Source: Gonium pectorale | Taxonomy: Eukaryota; Chlorophyta; Chlorophyceae; Chlamydomonadales; Volvocaceae | Reading direction: 5' to 3' | Assembly (NCBI GenBank): GCA_001584585.1 | Contig: LSYV01000012.1 | Location: 455,559-519,558, forward strand | DNA length: 64,000 bases | Shown: positions 22,141-33,025 of the stretch, piece by piece | How positions within the stretch are numbered: position 1 is the first letter of the stretch | How the letters are laid out: each line of letters begins with the position of its first letter | Made by a program: the position numbers and the translations under genes | The notes under the pieces: model-generated | Database searches by the model: none | What the model saw: the letters and a program-made list of their open reading frames with translations, nothing else | What the model was told of the DNA's origin: nothing

Positions 22141-23865
22141 ATGGATAATGAGAACTGTGAGACTCTGAGCTTGCAGCAAGCCACAACAAATAAAGGAATG
22201 TCCGTTGCCGGGGCGCGCCCTGTGTCGCTCTTCGACAGCACGCGAACAGATTTGGGTGATGCCGACTGCGTTATAGAGTTTAGCCTCGCGTGCTCGGCGA
22301 GTAAGCGGAGGGCTCGACAGCGACAGCCGACCTTGGGCGAGCCTCTACCTGCGCATCGGTCGGTCATATGCCTGGGCTCCATCTTCTTTGCCGAGCAGGC
22401 TGCGCGACATGGTAATCTACAGTACCAAATGGTACTGCGCGTGCGGCTGAAGTGCAAGGAGGAGTTGCCGCACGCCATGGCTGCCATCAGGTTCATGTAC
22501 ACCGGGGAGGTGGAGGCCGCTGGCTTTGAGGGCCTGCTGCGTACGCGGCGACTTGCTGCACGCTTGTGGGTGGAGGGCTGTGTGAAGGCGTGCGACTCGG
22601 CGCTCCTGGCGCTCCTCGGCGCGACGCCGCCCCCGGGGGGCGACCCGTTCGGGGCTGTGATGCAGCTCTACGCACATCGAGACCTCGTGCCGGGCGCCGA
22701 TGCCGAACCAGACGGCAAGCCCTCAGTGGCCGCGCTGTCTTCCGCTGTGCTGGGTTTCTGCCGCGACCGTCTCGCGCAACACTTTCCACCCGACCAGGCG
22801 GATGGCGGCAGCGGAGCGCAAGGCGGCGGCAGCGCCGCCGCCATTGCGGCGACGCCGGCCTCGCTCCGCCCGGTCATGGTGTGGGTCTTCCCCAGCGCGC
22901 CCGCGGTGCTCAACAACGCCGACGCTCTCAAAGCCCTACTGCGCCTGCCCGCCCGGGCCATGGCGGAGCTGCTGTCGTGCGAGGCCTTCGCCACCGACAG
23001 TGAGGACAGCGTCCTGCTGCTGCTGGCCCACTGGCTCGAAGCCAACCCCCAAGCCCCGGATCCCGACCGCAGGCGCCTGGTCCGGGCGGTCCGCCTGGTG
23101 CAGCTCAGCGGCGCCTTCCGTTGCGCGCTGCTGCCGGAGCTGCCCTGGCTCGGCCTTGGCACCGACGAGCACCGCTTCCTGTGCGCCTTCGCGGCGGTGC
23201 CGCCGGCCAGGCGCAGCCGGCTCGCCGTGAACTTCCAATACGACATGCTCGGCCCGTGGTACTCGAGCGCGCCGCGGCCGAGCGCGCGCTCCCCCAAGGG
23301 CCGCCGCCTGCAGTGGTCCATCGGCCGGGAGGAGCTGGCTGCCAGCTGCAACGTGTACGGCGTGTTCGCCGCCGCCGGGCCGGGCAGCGGCGGCCTCGTG
23401 GTCGCCGGCGTGGAGTGGCGGCCTCGGCTGTCGTACTTAACATGCCCGGGCTACGCCGCGGCGGGCTTCTTCTGCGACCTGCACGGCAGGCTGCCGGCGG
23501 TCTTTGGCGGCGGCAGCGCCGAGCAGCAACAGCGGCTGAGCTGGCTGCACTGCGCCGCGGCGCCGGGGCCTTGCAGCCTGACGCTGCGTAGAGCCCCGGG
23601 GCCAGGCGGCCAAGAGCAGGAGGCGCTGGAGCAAAGCGTTGGGGAGGATGCCGTCCCCACGATCTTCGCGAGCTTCGCCCCACCGGGGGAGGAGGCAGAG
23701 GAGGCTGTGAATGCGGAGGAGGCTGCGGTGGAGGGGGAAGAGGCACGGGCGGCAACCGTGTCGTCAGCGCAGGGCCCGGTCGCGGCACCTCCCCTCGTGC
23801 CACTTTCCCGGTGGCGGGGTTACTTGCGGGACGGCCGCATCACTGGCACGCTGGCGCTGCTGTGA
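22141..23865 (+). CDS. Intronless BTB-BACK domain protein
   Basis: A single open frame of 574 aa. A divergent BTB/POZ fold spans roughly residues 39-140: DADCVIEFSLACS, then LPAHRSVICLGSIFFAEQA (the LPAHR..L..S.FF.. core), LRVRLKCKEELPHAMAAI and RFMYTGEV. A BACK-like helical region follows at about 150-350, including AVMQLYAHRDLV, LPARAMAELLSCEAFATDSE, SVLLLLAHWLEANP and RAVRLVQLSGAFRCALLPEL. The C-terminal third holds beta-type segments such as WSIGREELAASCNVYGVF and ends in an acidic Glu/Ala tract. Known: BTB-BACK proteins are typically CUL3 ubiquitin-ligase adaptors, and they form large families in Chlamydomonas-type algae. The substrate is unknown. Absence of introns contrasts with the neighbours and could reflect retroposition, though no poly(A) tract is seen. 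Confidence 0.85.
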   Translation: MDNENCETLSLQQATTNKGMSVAGARPVSLFDSTRTDLGDADCVIEFSLACSASKRRARQRQPTLGEPLPAHRSVICLGSIFFAEQAARHGNLQYQMVLRVRLKCKEELPHAMAAIRFMYTGEVEAAGFEGLLRTRRLAARLWVEGCVKACDSALLALLGATPPPGGDPFGAVMQLYAHRDLVPGADAEPDGKPSVAALSSAVLGFCRDRLAQHFPPDQADGGSGAQGGGSAAAIAATPASLRPVMVWVFPSAPAVLNNADALKALLRLPARAMAELLSCEAFATDSEDSVLLLLAHWLEANPQAPDPDRRRLVRAVRLVQLSGAFRCALLPELPWLGLGTDEHRFLCAFAAVPPARRSRLAVNFQYDMLGPWYSSAPRPSARSPKGRRLQWSIGREELAASCNVYGVFAAAGPGSGGLVVAGVEWRPRLSYLTCPGYAAAGFFCDLHGRLPAVFGGGSAEQQQRLSWLHCAAAPGPCSLTLRRAPGPGGQEQEALEQSVGEDAVPTIFASFAPPGEEAEEAVNAEEAAVEGEEARAATVSSAQGPVAAPPLVPLSRWRGYLRDGRITGTLALL

Positions 23866-25547
23866 CGATGCAGGTGATTGTTGCTGCGATGAGCTTGACG
23901 GCTTGTGTGCGAGTGGGACGGAGTAAAGGATCTCAGTGGTAGGTACGGCGCCGTGCGATGGCTCACCCCTGTCCAACCCGCGCAAGATTAGGGCACCGCT
24001 GGAGGGGGGCATGTCGGTGGAAGGTGGCCGCTGCCGGGAGAGAGGAGTGGCGGCTGAACCAGCTCACGGCTTGTGGCCACTCGTTACGGCTCTGTTCCGA
24101 GTGCGCTGCGCCATGAATGTGCCAGTGTCCATGCAGTGTTTGTGCATGAAGGCGTATGTGTTAAGGACTTGGAATGCCCTGCTCGGAACAACACACGGGA
24201 AGCTGGGTAAGCAGCAGCCTGCAGGGTGAGAAGGTAGGAGGGCTTCGGCCTGTGCCCCGGCCGCGGGGCACCGCCTCGGAAGGGGCCCTGCAGATGGCAC
24301 GGGGCGTTCCTTGAAGGAAAGGGCGAAGGGCGCTGCGAAGTTGCTAGGACCAATTATGAGTAAAACGGGCACAGTGATGCGATGCCTGTATGTGCGACGT
24401 GCATGCTGAGGTGGGGGGCAACTGCGGCAAGGCCGAGTGTCCGATGATCCCCGTAGCTACGTGAGGGCTCTGAGCGTGTGGAGTTGGCCCGGGGGGGGGG
24501 CCTTCTGGCCCGGGGGCGCCCTCTCGTCCTCTTGACTGAGTCATGCACGTCCGTTGTTTCTGTTGCACGGGCTGCAAGCATCTGGCCTGCAGTACGGTAC
24601 GGTATAACAAACGCCACTGCATCGCATTGTTTCGTACGTCGGCACCTCCCGCACCCCGCGGGGCGCTACGTATGTATGGTGGCAATGTTGGAAAGGAAAA
24701 CGCATACGACGAGCGTGAGCGCGAAAGTGATGGCGTCGTTGTGGTGGCAGTGTGTACAGTCAAGGCAGGCAGGCTGTCGCGGCGGCTTGGCTTGGACACG
24801 TCGGGGTTTGTATACGCGCATGTGTGGGTGCTCTGTTACGTGGCACAGGATCTTTCCTTCGGCGTCATTGACGCACATGCCCGCTGCGCCTGCTGCGCGG
24901 AGCCCCCTCGGGTGCATCCCCCAGTGTTGGGCATCGGAGACCGCACAGGCTAACACGTGTGGCTGCCTGCCTGCGTGCCTTGGCCTTCGCAGCTGCAGAC
25001 ACGGCCACGATTGGTGCCATTCAATCAAGACACGATGTCGATACGGTGTGCACAATGAACCCCAAAGAGCAGGGCACAGGATAAGCTCAAAACAGCATCT
25101 GCACGCACCGTCCAGCCAACATGAGGCAGCGAGGATGAGCATCTACGCACACCACGAACGCCATTCTCCGGCCTGGGCACACGGTGCAGCGCTGTCATGA
25201 CGTACCATGACCATATAAATGCCTCCACTGCCTCGGCATAACGCTTGTCTGTTGGCCTCCCAATCCGGCCCGAACTTGCGGATACGCCCTGTCCTGTCCA
25301 TATCGAGCAAGGACTATCTGCGCACGCACTGCGTCGGACGGGTCTCTGCCAGCCATGGTATCTTCGTTCGTCCGAACGAACGATTGGCCATTTGGCTCCA
25401 TGGCTCCGGGGTTCGCCCCAGGGTCTCTCCTTACAGGTTCGGCCCGCATCGCCCAGTCTCCGCCGCAATCCCTGCCGCTCACGTAGCCCTTCCCGCCTCT
25501 GGAAAGGGAAGCATTCTGCCCTAACCATTCGGACCGTCGATGCCGCT
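23866..25547. other. Intergenic; no gene recognised
   Basis: No protein family is recognisable. It contains a minus-strand copy of the CTCGTCGTATGCG repeat (24688-24732) and a short palindrome with arms TTCGTTCG and CGAACGAA at 25363-25380. The frame around 25195-25557 on the minus strand looks decayed and could be transposon-derived, but I cannot classify it. Confidence 0.4.
24688..24732 (-). repeat. Dispersed repeat with core CTCGTCGTATGCG, copy 2
   Basis: Read on the minus strand it is CCATCACTTTCGCGCTCACG, then CTCGTCGTATGCG and TTTTCCTTTCCAAC. It shares CCATCACTTTCGCGC with the copy at 35473-35520 and the TTTTCCTTT tail with the copy at 20572-20618. Confidence 0.65.
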
Positions 25548-26179
25548 TCATACCCAACTGCCATCAGCACCCAACAGCAACAAATTGCCGTCCGGGCGCA
25601 TAGCTTGATGCTCCCTTTGCAGCTGTTTGCGACAATACCCGTCTGCACGGCCGCCCGTTGGCCTTGTGTTCACACAGCAGCCTTTGTCTAATTCCCCTTC
25701 CCCTTTCCCTTGCCCTTTGCTCCCGGAGGCAGCCACGCGCCGCTTCTTGGGCTCAGGCTCGACCGGGGCTGCCTCCGACGGCTGCACCAGGGACTGCCCC
25801 ATGAGCTCGGCAACGTCCGGCGCGGGCGCCCCTGGCTCCCGCGCCACCCGCTGCTGGAGCTGCGACGCGGCCTTCTTCCTGTCGACGGGGCAGCCCTCCT
25901 CCAGCAGCCAGCGCAGCATGCGCAGCGGCGCGTCGCGCGCCGCCGCCTCCGCAGAGGGCCGGCCGACGCTGCGACCCCAGGGCACGCCCAGCCGCCGCAG
26001 GCAGCGCGCCGTGGCCAGGTCGCCGTTGGTGCAGGCGGCGGCAGTGTTGGGGTGGCCGGTCTCCTGCAGTAGCGGAACAGAACGGGAGCCGGGGCAGCTG
26101 CTGAGTTCACAGGAGAACAGGAGCTGTTGAGATGCACAGGTGTAAAGGACCGGCACGTGGGGCTTGCTGTCCATGCGAG

Positions 26180-26228
26180 GGTGGCGGTGGCGGCGGCGGC
26201 GGCGGTGGCGGCGGCGGTGGCGGCGGCG
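26180..26228 (+). repeat. GGC/GGT trinucleotide microsatellite
   Basis: About 48 bp of near-pure GGC and GGT units inside the intron of the ankyrin pseudogene. Long poly-Gly open frames predicted across it are artefacts. Confidence 0.9.
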
Positions 26229-26963
26229 CACTTGGTGCGCTTGCGGAGCCCTCGTGTGGACGTGCCGCCCTCGCGCCATGGCATGTGGAGGCGCACGGTT
26301 GGCGTCTGCCGGCGGAGGTATATACTGCATGCCGTACAAGCAGCCACCCGTGTGGTGCAACTGCAGCCTCCAGGCGTCTGGGGTCTGTCGGTGCGGGGAT
26401 GCACTCTGAGTGTGAACACACCGCGCCCGCCTCAACCCCGTGAATCCACCACACAGAGACAACAGCGAGCTTCCACCTTGTGCCATGCGCGGTTCAAAGT
26501 CATGCCTTGTTCGCTGCTTCCGTTGCCGCCCAAGCTGGGCCCCCTGCACGACCCCCTCACGAGCCCCACAGAGTGCAAACTCAAGGATAGGCGAGCACCC
26601 CGTCGCCTCGCCCGTGTACGTCCATCTCGGGCTCCCGGTGTCCCGACCGACAATACAAACGCACCCGCCCTCACCGGCATGGGACAGCCCTCCTCCGCCA
26701 GCCACTCCAGCGCCGCCTCGCAGCCGCTGTCCGCCGCTGAGTCGAACGCCTCAGCGCGCCAGCCGCAGCCGCGCTCCCTCAGCCAGGCCAGCAGCTCCAC
26801 GCTGCCAGACACCGCGGCGTCGGTGAGCAGCGCCTCGTCAAACATGACCGCCTCCTCGCCCAGCGCCTCCAGCATCCAGACCGGCAACGTGCAGGTGGCC
26901 GCCCTGAACGGCGGACTCGGTAAAGTGGAACTCCTCGAGAGAGAAGCCCAGCTCGCTCGTGCA

Positions 26964-27940
26964 TAGGTTTACAGGTTTTACAGGTTACACGTCCGTCAAA
27001 GCCGGGGGGGGCCATGGACGAATTGCGAATATTGGGGTGGGGGAGCGGGTTATGGTCCTCATCTCTACCCCGCTTCAGCGCCTGACGCCGAAGAATGGCG
27101 TGCCTGGTATCCCAGACAGCCTGTAGGTAGGCTCCTACCGCAGCTGGCGGGGCCTCCTTCATAATAGTAATCATGTTGCGATGCTTAAAGCCCAAAGCAG
27201 TCTCGAATTGGTCGCGGAGTTGCTCATAGNNNNNNNNNNNNNNNNNNNNAAAGGGTCCCCCATCCAGCTGGCATACCGGCACATCTTGACTCCCGTCTCG
27301 CCGCTAGGGAAGTCGCGGGGTGCTCCAGTCACATGGGGCAGTCGCCACCGAGCATCAACCATCAAGCCTGTCAGCAAAGCTATCCAATACTTTGCCAATG
27401 GGTATGAGCAACGACGCGAAGTGCGTTACCCGCGCGCTACCCGTCAGTCCCTCGGGGGCCCGGATACCCGCGTCAGCAAGGAAGCGCAGTGCCCCTGCTG
27501 CCCAGCAATCAGTCACCCCATCGACAAGCGTTAGCCTCAGGTCAGCCACGAAGGCCCGGTGGCACAGCGTATCGGGGCGCTCTACCATTCCGTTCCAGAA
27601 CCGTAAGACGAGCGTAGCCCAGTGGTACTGGAGCGGCCTCTGCGCCAACTCACGGTAGAGCAGTGCAGCAGCTGCGGCCACACTACACACACCCGCGCGC
27701 GCGGGGACACCCAGGAGTCAGCTTGCCGTAAAGGGGGCATTCGTTCGCCATCCCAACACACAGAGGTCCACCTGTCTTTTACCGTTACTCTAAGCGGGCA
27801 TTTCTTTGAGCGGATCAGCGGGTCGGCCTCGTGGCAAACGCTCACGCCCGCGCGGGCCTGCTGTACCGCCAGCGCCGAGAGGCTTGCTCGTGTGGCAGAG
27901 GCGCGTGCCCTCGGGGTCTAGCAAGTAAGGAATTTAGAGC
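26964..27940 (-). mobile_element. 5'-truncated L1-like non-LTR retrotransposon
   Basis: On the minus strand the C-terminal part of an ORF2-type polyprotein is visible in pieces: YRELAQRPLQYHWATLVLRF then WNGMVERPDTLCHRAF, LRFLADAGI, a second frame with DARWRLPHVTGAPRDFPSG, then after the assembly gap YEQLRDQFETALGFKHRNMI and AYLQAVWDTRHAILRRQAL. The 3' end is ACGTGTAACCTGTAAAACCTG. Known: this RELxxxPLxxxW..FWN pattern follows the reverse transcriptase of algal L1-clade elements. The reverse transcriptase itself is absent, so the copy is 5'-truncated. It lies inside the ankyrin pseudogene in the same orientation. I could not find a clean target duplication. Confidence 0.75.
27230..27249. other. 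Assembly gap (20 N)
   Basis: Twenty Ns inside the L1-like element. The reading frame changes across the gap, so its true length is not 20. Open frames spanning it are unreliable. Confidence 0.99.
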
Positions 27941-29188
27941 CCCAAGGACCTACCACTAAGGGCGAGAAGGGACGGAGGGTATCTAACTTTGAGCACACCC
28001 AGATGGCCGGCCTTCGCGGCATCTGAGATGGCCTCCTCGTCGACCGCTTGCTCCTCCACCAGCTCCTCCAGCCCCCCCTCCGTGAGCACGTACCGCAGCG
28101 CCTCCGCGCTGCCCCGGACCACCAGCGCCGCGGCCGTGTTGCCGTCCAGCGGGTAGCGCCGGCCACGCAGCCAGGCCAAAAACAAAAAAAGGCCAGCCGT
28201 GCGCTCGCGTCGCCGTCGCCCAGGCGTGTAGCCCAGGCGTGTAGCCGCCTCCGCGGCCGCGCGGGCGCTGCGTGCACAGCCCTGCGCCTCCAGCCACTCC
28301 ACCTTGGCGGCCTAGTCGGGCGTGGCGCTGCCGGCGGCGGCCGCCGCGCGTGATCGGCCAGCCGCGCCAGAGGCGCTGCAGGGCAGCCAGGTCGCAGCCG
28401 TGGGCCACGGACTCAGCCAGGATCTCCTGCTCCCGCGACGTGTCGGTCGCCTGTCCGCGGCGCGGCGGCCGCCTGTGCTCCTGCAGCCACTCATTTAGGC
28501 CCACGTGGCCGCCGCGAGCCGCCTCGCTGGCCCCGCCCTTGTCCCAGGAGAGGTCCAGGCTCAGCAGCAGCCACTCGCACACGTGCTGGTGGCCCCCGAC
28601 CGCCGCGGCGCCCAGCCCTCAGTGGTCTTGGAATGAGAGGCCGTGGGTAGTGCAGCCGTGCTCCAGGAGCCACTTGCAGGATGCCAACTGGGCCGCCGAT
28701 GCCGCAGCCTCGAAGACCTCAACTTTCGGCAGGCAGCCCGCGGCCTGCACCGCAACTTCCAGATTGGGCACCATGCCGCTGGCCGCCGTGAGGCACAGCA
28801 GCTGCCGCCGCTGCTTCAGCGTCATCGCCCGCATGGCGCCAGCCGGTCCCCAGTGCGCCAAGAAGGCGTGATGCGGCACGGGCTGTGACATCCGGATCGT
28901 GGTGTTATCCGAGCCGCTGAACTGCGTCGCCGTGGCCTTGTTGACCAGGCGGATGGTGGCCGCTACCTCATTGCGGTCCAACTTGCACACGACGCGCGCG
29001 ATAGCCTCGGGCGGCAGCTGAGGAAACACGCGAGCCAATCCAGACACCCCCGATACACTGTAGACAGTGTGCAGCTGGAAGGCTGGGTTTGGGCTGGGCT
29101 TGGGCTGCAGTTGGGGGAACGAGTACGCGCCCGTTGCGCGAGCAACGTGCCCTGACACTTCGAGTCTGTTAAGTCTTTGCTCATACAA

Positions 29189-30464
29189 TACACTTCGAAT
29201 ATTTGCGAAGCGGATTCGTGCTGGCTACCTGGACGGAAGCTACCGTGCCGGAAGCTGCCTACGTTGTACCTGTCGTACACGGTGAGTCGGTGACCCTCCG
29301 CCTCCCCGAACAGCCGCAGCCGTGTAACAGCCCAACCAACATGCCTCACCAAGCCCAATCAATATCAACAATAACCATGTAGCCGGGCATTTTCCGCCCA
29401 GGACGGAAGAATGGCTCCCGTCTCCACGTCCTCTCGGGCGTTTCGTCCCGACTGCCCGACGCCGCCCCGCTCCGCCCCATCCTTGCCCCACCAGATGCTC
29501 CACACAGCTGCTGCCCGTGCCGGCTTTAATGCGCACCCCTGCCACCGCCGCTCGAAACGGTCTGCGTGCCATATGCGGCCATTGCCTCGCACAGCTCGCA
29601 CCCTAAATACCAATGAAAACGCTTGCCCTGATGGGCAGGTTACAGCATCGTACGGCGTCAGTGCCACCCTGTTACAGCTCCGTGAGCATGGCGTGGAACT
29701 TACGACAGGGAGAAGAAACTAAAAATTGCGAAACATGGCAGAGCCAACCGTCGGCCAGCCGAATGCTCGCCCAAGGTTTGCCCCACCACTTGGCCGGCCG
29801 TAACGACCAAGTAAAATCAACCGACAGGAGGAGTCCTGCACGTAACGACCACATGGCAGGAGGAGGAGAGAGTGCAACGCAAGATAAAAATAGATGCAAC
29901 ACCGCAGGGAAAGACGAGGGGCCGAGAGATCAGGGATAACGGAACCTGTTCCCTGCACCTTCACCGCACGTACATGTACCATCAATGCTGTGGCTCCTCT
30001 TCCCCGTTGGCCCCTCTTCCCCTTCGGACTTCCGTTTATCTACATACCCAGCACCAACGGATACAACCTGGCCGCCTAAGCAGCACTACGTAGCCCTACA
30101 GCCACTAAAACGGGCCACACAAAGACGACACCACCAGCCGCCGAGCGAACCCCGGCGCCAATCACGGAACCAGACTCAGCACCCCGCGTGCAATCACTCC
30201 GCTGACTGTTATCCACTCCGCCGCCTGTTCTTGACATGCGGCAGTCAGCCCTCAAATGTTGCTAATGTATGCAGTGTCATGTTGCGGTGCGCCGCGCCAG
30301 CCACGAGCCAGGGGGCACTTGACGCGCCGTCACTGTTTGAACACGGCACGGCACGGCACGGCGTACCGTACACAAAAGGCACCGTGTTATAGAATAAGCC
30401 AGGGGGATAAGGGCAATATGGAAAGGCGGATCAGGGCGACTCCGAAGGCCTGCCGTGTGCCGTT
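29189..30464. other. Spacer between two ankyrin-type genes
   Basis: No gene recognised. It should hold the 3' UTR of the open ankyrin gene and any promoter of the pseudogene. A short GGCAC tandem occurs near 30345-30362. A sequence similar to the ERO1-region intron repeat (GGAAAGGCGGATC...GAAGGCCTG) lies near 30420-30455. Confidence 0.4.
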
Positions 30465-33025
30465 CTAGCACAACAGAGACCTGGCGGCCCGGCGGCCGGC
30501 TGGGCGGCCATGAGGGCTGCCCTGCAGCGGCCCGGAGCCCTCCTGCGCCCGCTGGCAGTCACTCCCTTGCGTGCTGGCAGCCTGCTCCCCCACCTGCGCC
30601 TGCGCCTGGACCATCTTTTGCATCTGCGCCCACACCTGCTCCTGCTCCTCCATCTGCGCCCACACATTCACCCGCACCGGCGCCCGCGCCTGCGCCTCCA
30701 TCCCCGCCCACGCCCGCGCCCGCCCCACCACCTGCTCCCACACCTGCTCCTCCTCTATTCTCGCCCCCACCTGCTCCTCTTCCACCTGCCCCTCCTCTGT
30801 CTGCGCCTGCGCCTCCAATGGCGCCCGCGCATGCATCGGCCGCACTTGAGCAGCCGGAAACACCCGCGCCTGCATCTGCGCCGGGGCAGCCTCCTCCAGC
30901 AGCCGCTCCGCCTCCGCGGCACCCGGCCGCCCCGCCTGCACCCACTGCTCCAGCCAGCGCCGCCACTCTGCAGTCTTAGGTCCGACGGGGCAGCCCGCCT
31001 CCAGCAGCAACCACCGCAGCAGCGGCAGGGCGCTCAACAGCGGCCCGCTGCCGCCGAAGATGGCTGCCCGGGCGACGGTGCCGGCCGGGCCCCAGGGCAC
31101 GCCCAGCCGCCGCAGGCAGCTCGCCGTGGCCAGGTCGCCGTTGGTGCAGACGGCGGCGATGTAGGGCTCCCCGTTTTCCTGCGTTGACGGCAGATACACA
31201 GTCGCTGGGTCAGGGGGGCAGTGAGGGCTTTTGATGGGTGGGGGGGCCACACACGGGGGCCACATGGCAGCCGCCGCTTGCAGCTTGGCGAGTAGCGGCT
31301 AGCGGGTGGGTTGTGGCTGTCGGGAGCGGGTCTGTCACCTGGATATGCTGCAGTGCAGTCTGGTGTGGCAGCGGCGGCCGGGCAGTGCAACCTCATGGCA
31401 GGATGCCAGATGTGTGGCTACGAGAGGACAATGTCTGGGTGACTGCAAACTGACCGGACAAGCACGGACATGAGCACACGACGGTAGCTGCGGGGAAATG
31501 AGATGTGTTGCGGAGCACGGATGAATGCAACAATCACAATGCGCAACGGAAGCCACAGGAACCGCGGTGCGGCCCATTCGCCAGGAACGGTGCTGGTATG
31601 CAGAGTGCTTTGCGCAGCGCACAGCACGCCGCAGCAGCCCTTCCCTTTTCCGTGTCGCCGCTGGACGGTACGGTAGCACGCACGCCGCTTGCCTTTGTAG
31701 TGGGGCCAGCCCACCCTCACCCCGCACCCCCTCCTCACCGGCATGGGGCAGCCCTGAGCCGCCAGCCACTCCAGCGCCTCCGCCCAGCCCGCGCCTGCCG
31801 CAGCAGTCCACGCCTCGGCGCTCCAGTCACAGCCGCACTGGCGCAGCCAGGCCAGCAGCTCAAGGCTGCCAGTCGGAGACCCCACTGCCGCGGTGAACAG
31901 AAACGAGTCCAGCGCGGCCTCGTCAGCGCCCACCGTGTCCACCAGCCACGACAGCATATCCAGGCGGCCGTTGGCGGCAGCGATGAACCCCACTTGCCGA
32001 GGACGCATAGGCCAACCCGCGAGGTGGAGGCCCTGCAGCGCTGCCAGGTGCCCTCCCATAGCGGCGGCGGTGGTGGCGACAGTGGACCGGGCCGGCGGCG
32101 GCGGCACGTCCATGTTCTGCAGCAGCAGCTGCAGCGCCTCCATGCTGCCGGCGGCGGCGGCAGCGGCGACGGAGGACTCGAAGAGCGGGTAACCCCGTTT
32201 TATCAGCCAGCGCAGGCGGGCGTCGGCCCCGTTGTCTGCGGCCCCGCTCGCGCCAGCGGTGTCTGTGCTGGCGCTGGAGACGGCGGCGGCGGCGTCGACC
32301 GCCCTGCTGTTGGGCTTGCAGCCCTGCGCCTCGAGCCACTTCACCTTAGCCTTCCAGTCAGGCGTGGGGCTGCCGGCGGCGGCCGCCAGGGCCCCCGTGC
32401 AGAGGGACTCAAAATGCGAAGATGGCAAGCAGGTCGCAGCCGCAGTGGCCGCAGCGTGATGGCATGATGTGAGGCCCGTCCAGGCGAGCTGGAGGAAAGG
32501 CAGGCAGCAACGGTAGGCAGCTGCCTGCACAATCTCGATCGCGTACTCGATCTCCTTCGTACCGGTATGTGCAACCTGGTCATGGCTCACGCCCAGCCAG
32601 TGCGACACCGCTATCACAAGGTCCCTTTGGCCATCTCGAGTCGCTTGCTCGGCCCAGTCCGGGCTCCATGTCAGGCCGAGCGTCTGCAGCCACTCGTGAA
32701 GGGGTGGGCCGCCCTCGCAGGCAGCAGCGGAGGTCTGGCCGCTCGTAACACTGTCGTCAGCGCTTGTGGGGCAGCCATACGCGAATAGCGAGCACGTGTC
32801 CAGCTGGCCTGCGGGTTCCAATGCCGCGAAGGCCTCGTACGCCAGGCTGCAGTCCAAGGTTTGCGCAGTCCCTAGCAGGACTAACACGTCGTCACGGGCT
32901 GCCGCCTGGTGCAGGTGCTGGCGTCGCTCGAATGGCCGAGTCATCCTGCGCCCGGCATCGGGGGCCACCCCGCTGAGCGACAGAGACTGCAAGTATGGGA
33001 TAGCTTCGGACTGATCCATAGCCAT
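30465..33025 (-). CDS. Ankyrin-type repeat protein, intact paralogue
   Basis: Two exons on the minus strand, 33025-31739 and 31178-30465, with a 560-bp intron (GTGAGG...CGCAG, phase 0). They give 2001 nt and 666 aa. Ankyrin-like units include AYEAFAALEPAGQLDTCSLF, QATRDGQRDLVIAVSHWL, AKVKWLEAQGCKPNSRAV, LRWLIKRGYPLFESSVA, AAAAAGSMEALQLLLQN, TTAAAMGGHLAALQGLHLAG and LELLAWLRQCGCDWSAEAW, then EALEWLAAQGCPMP at the splice site and NGDLATASCLRRLGVPWG beyond it. The C-terminal 140 residues are Gln/Glu-rich with repeated EEEQV and WAQM units, probably coiled-coil. The usual F-box-like N-terminus is absent, so either the start at 33025 is internal or this member lost it. Role: presumably a protein-interaction scaffold; no partner can be inferred. 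Confidence 0.75.

Larger units (their letters stand above)
25548..29188 (-). pseudogene. Decayed ankyrin-type repeat gene interrupted by an L1-like element
   Basis: The minus strand encodes, in order, an F-box-like start typical of a large volvocine ankyrin family (LPPEAIARVVCKLDRNEVAA, then TIRLVNKATATQFSG and QPVPHHAFLAHWG), LTAASGMVPNLEVAVQAAGC, CKWLLEHGC, HVCEWLLLS, ARGGHVGLNEWL, KVEWLEAQGC, GRRYPLDGNTAAALV, ELLAWLRERGC and ALEWLAEEGCPMP. After an intron (26674-26064) come NGDLATARCLRRLGVPWG, MLRWLLEEGCPV and a basic tail. Lesions: an in-frame TGA at 28621-28619; a frameshift near 28330; an in-frame TAG at 28314-28312 where the family would read Trp; a frameshift near 26885-26895; and a retroelement of about 1 kb between 27985 and 26950. 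The next gene on the left of the minus strand, 30465-33025, is an open paralogue with the intron in the same place. Assembly error could explain one lesion but hardly all. Confidence 0.8.

Noticed and set aside
25363..25380. Palindrome TTCGTTCG-TC-CGAACGAA
   Set aside because: Isolated and short; no repeat, operator or terminator context.
26950..27990. Target duplication for the L1-like element
   Set aside because: Only a 7-bp GCTCGTG match was found near both ends, not at the junctions, so I do not claim it.
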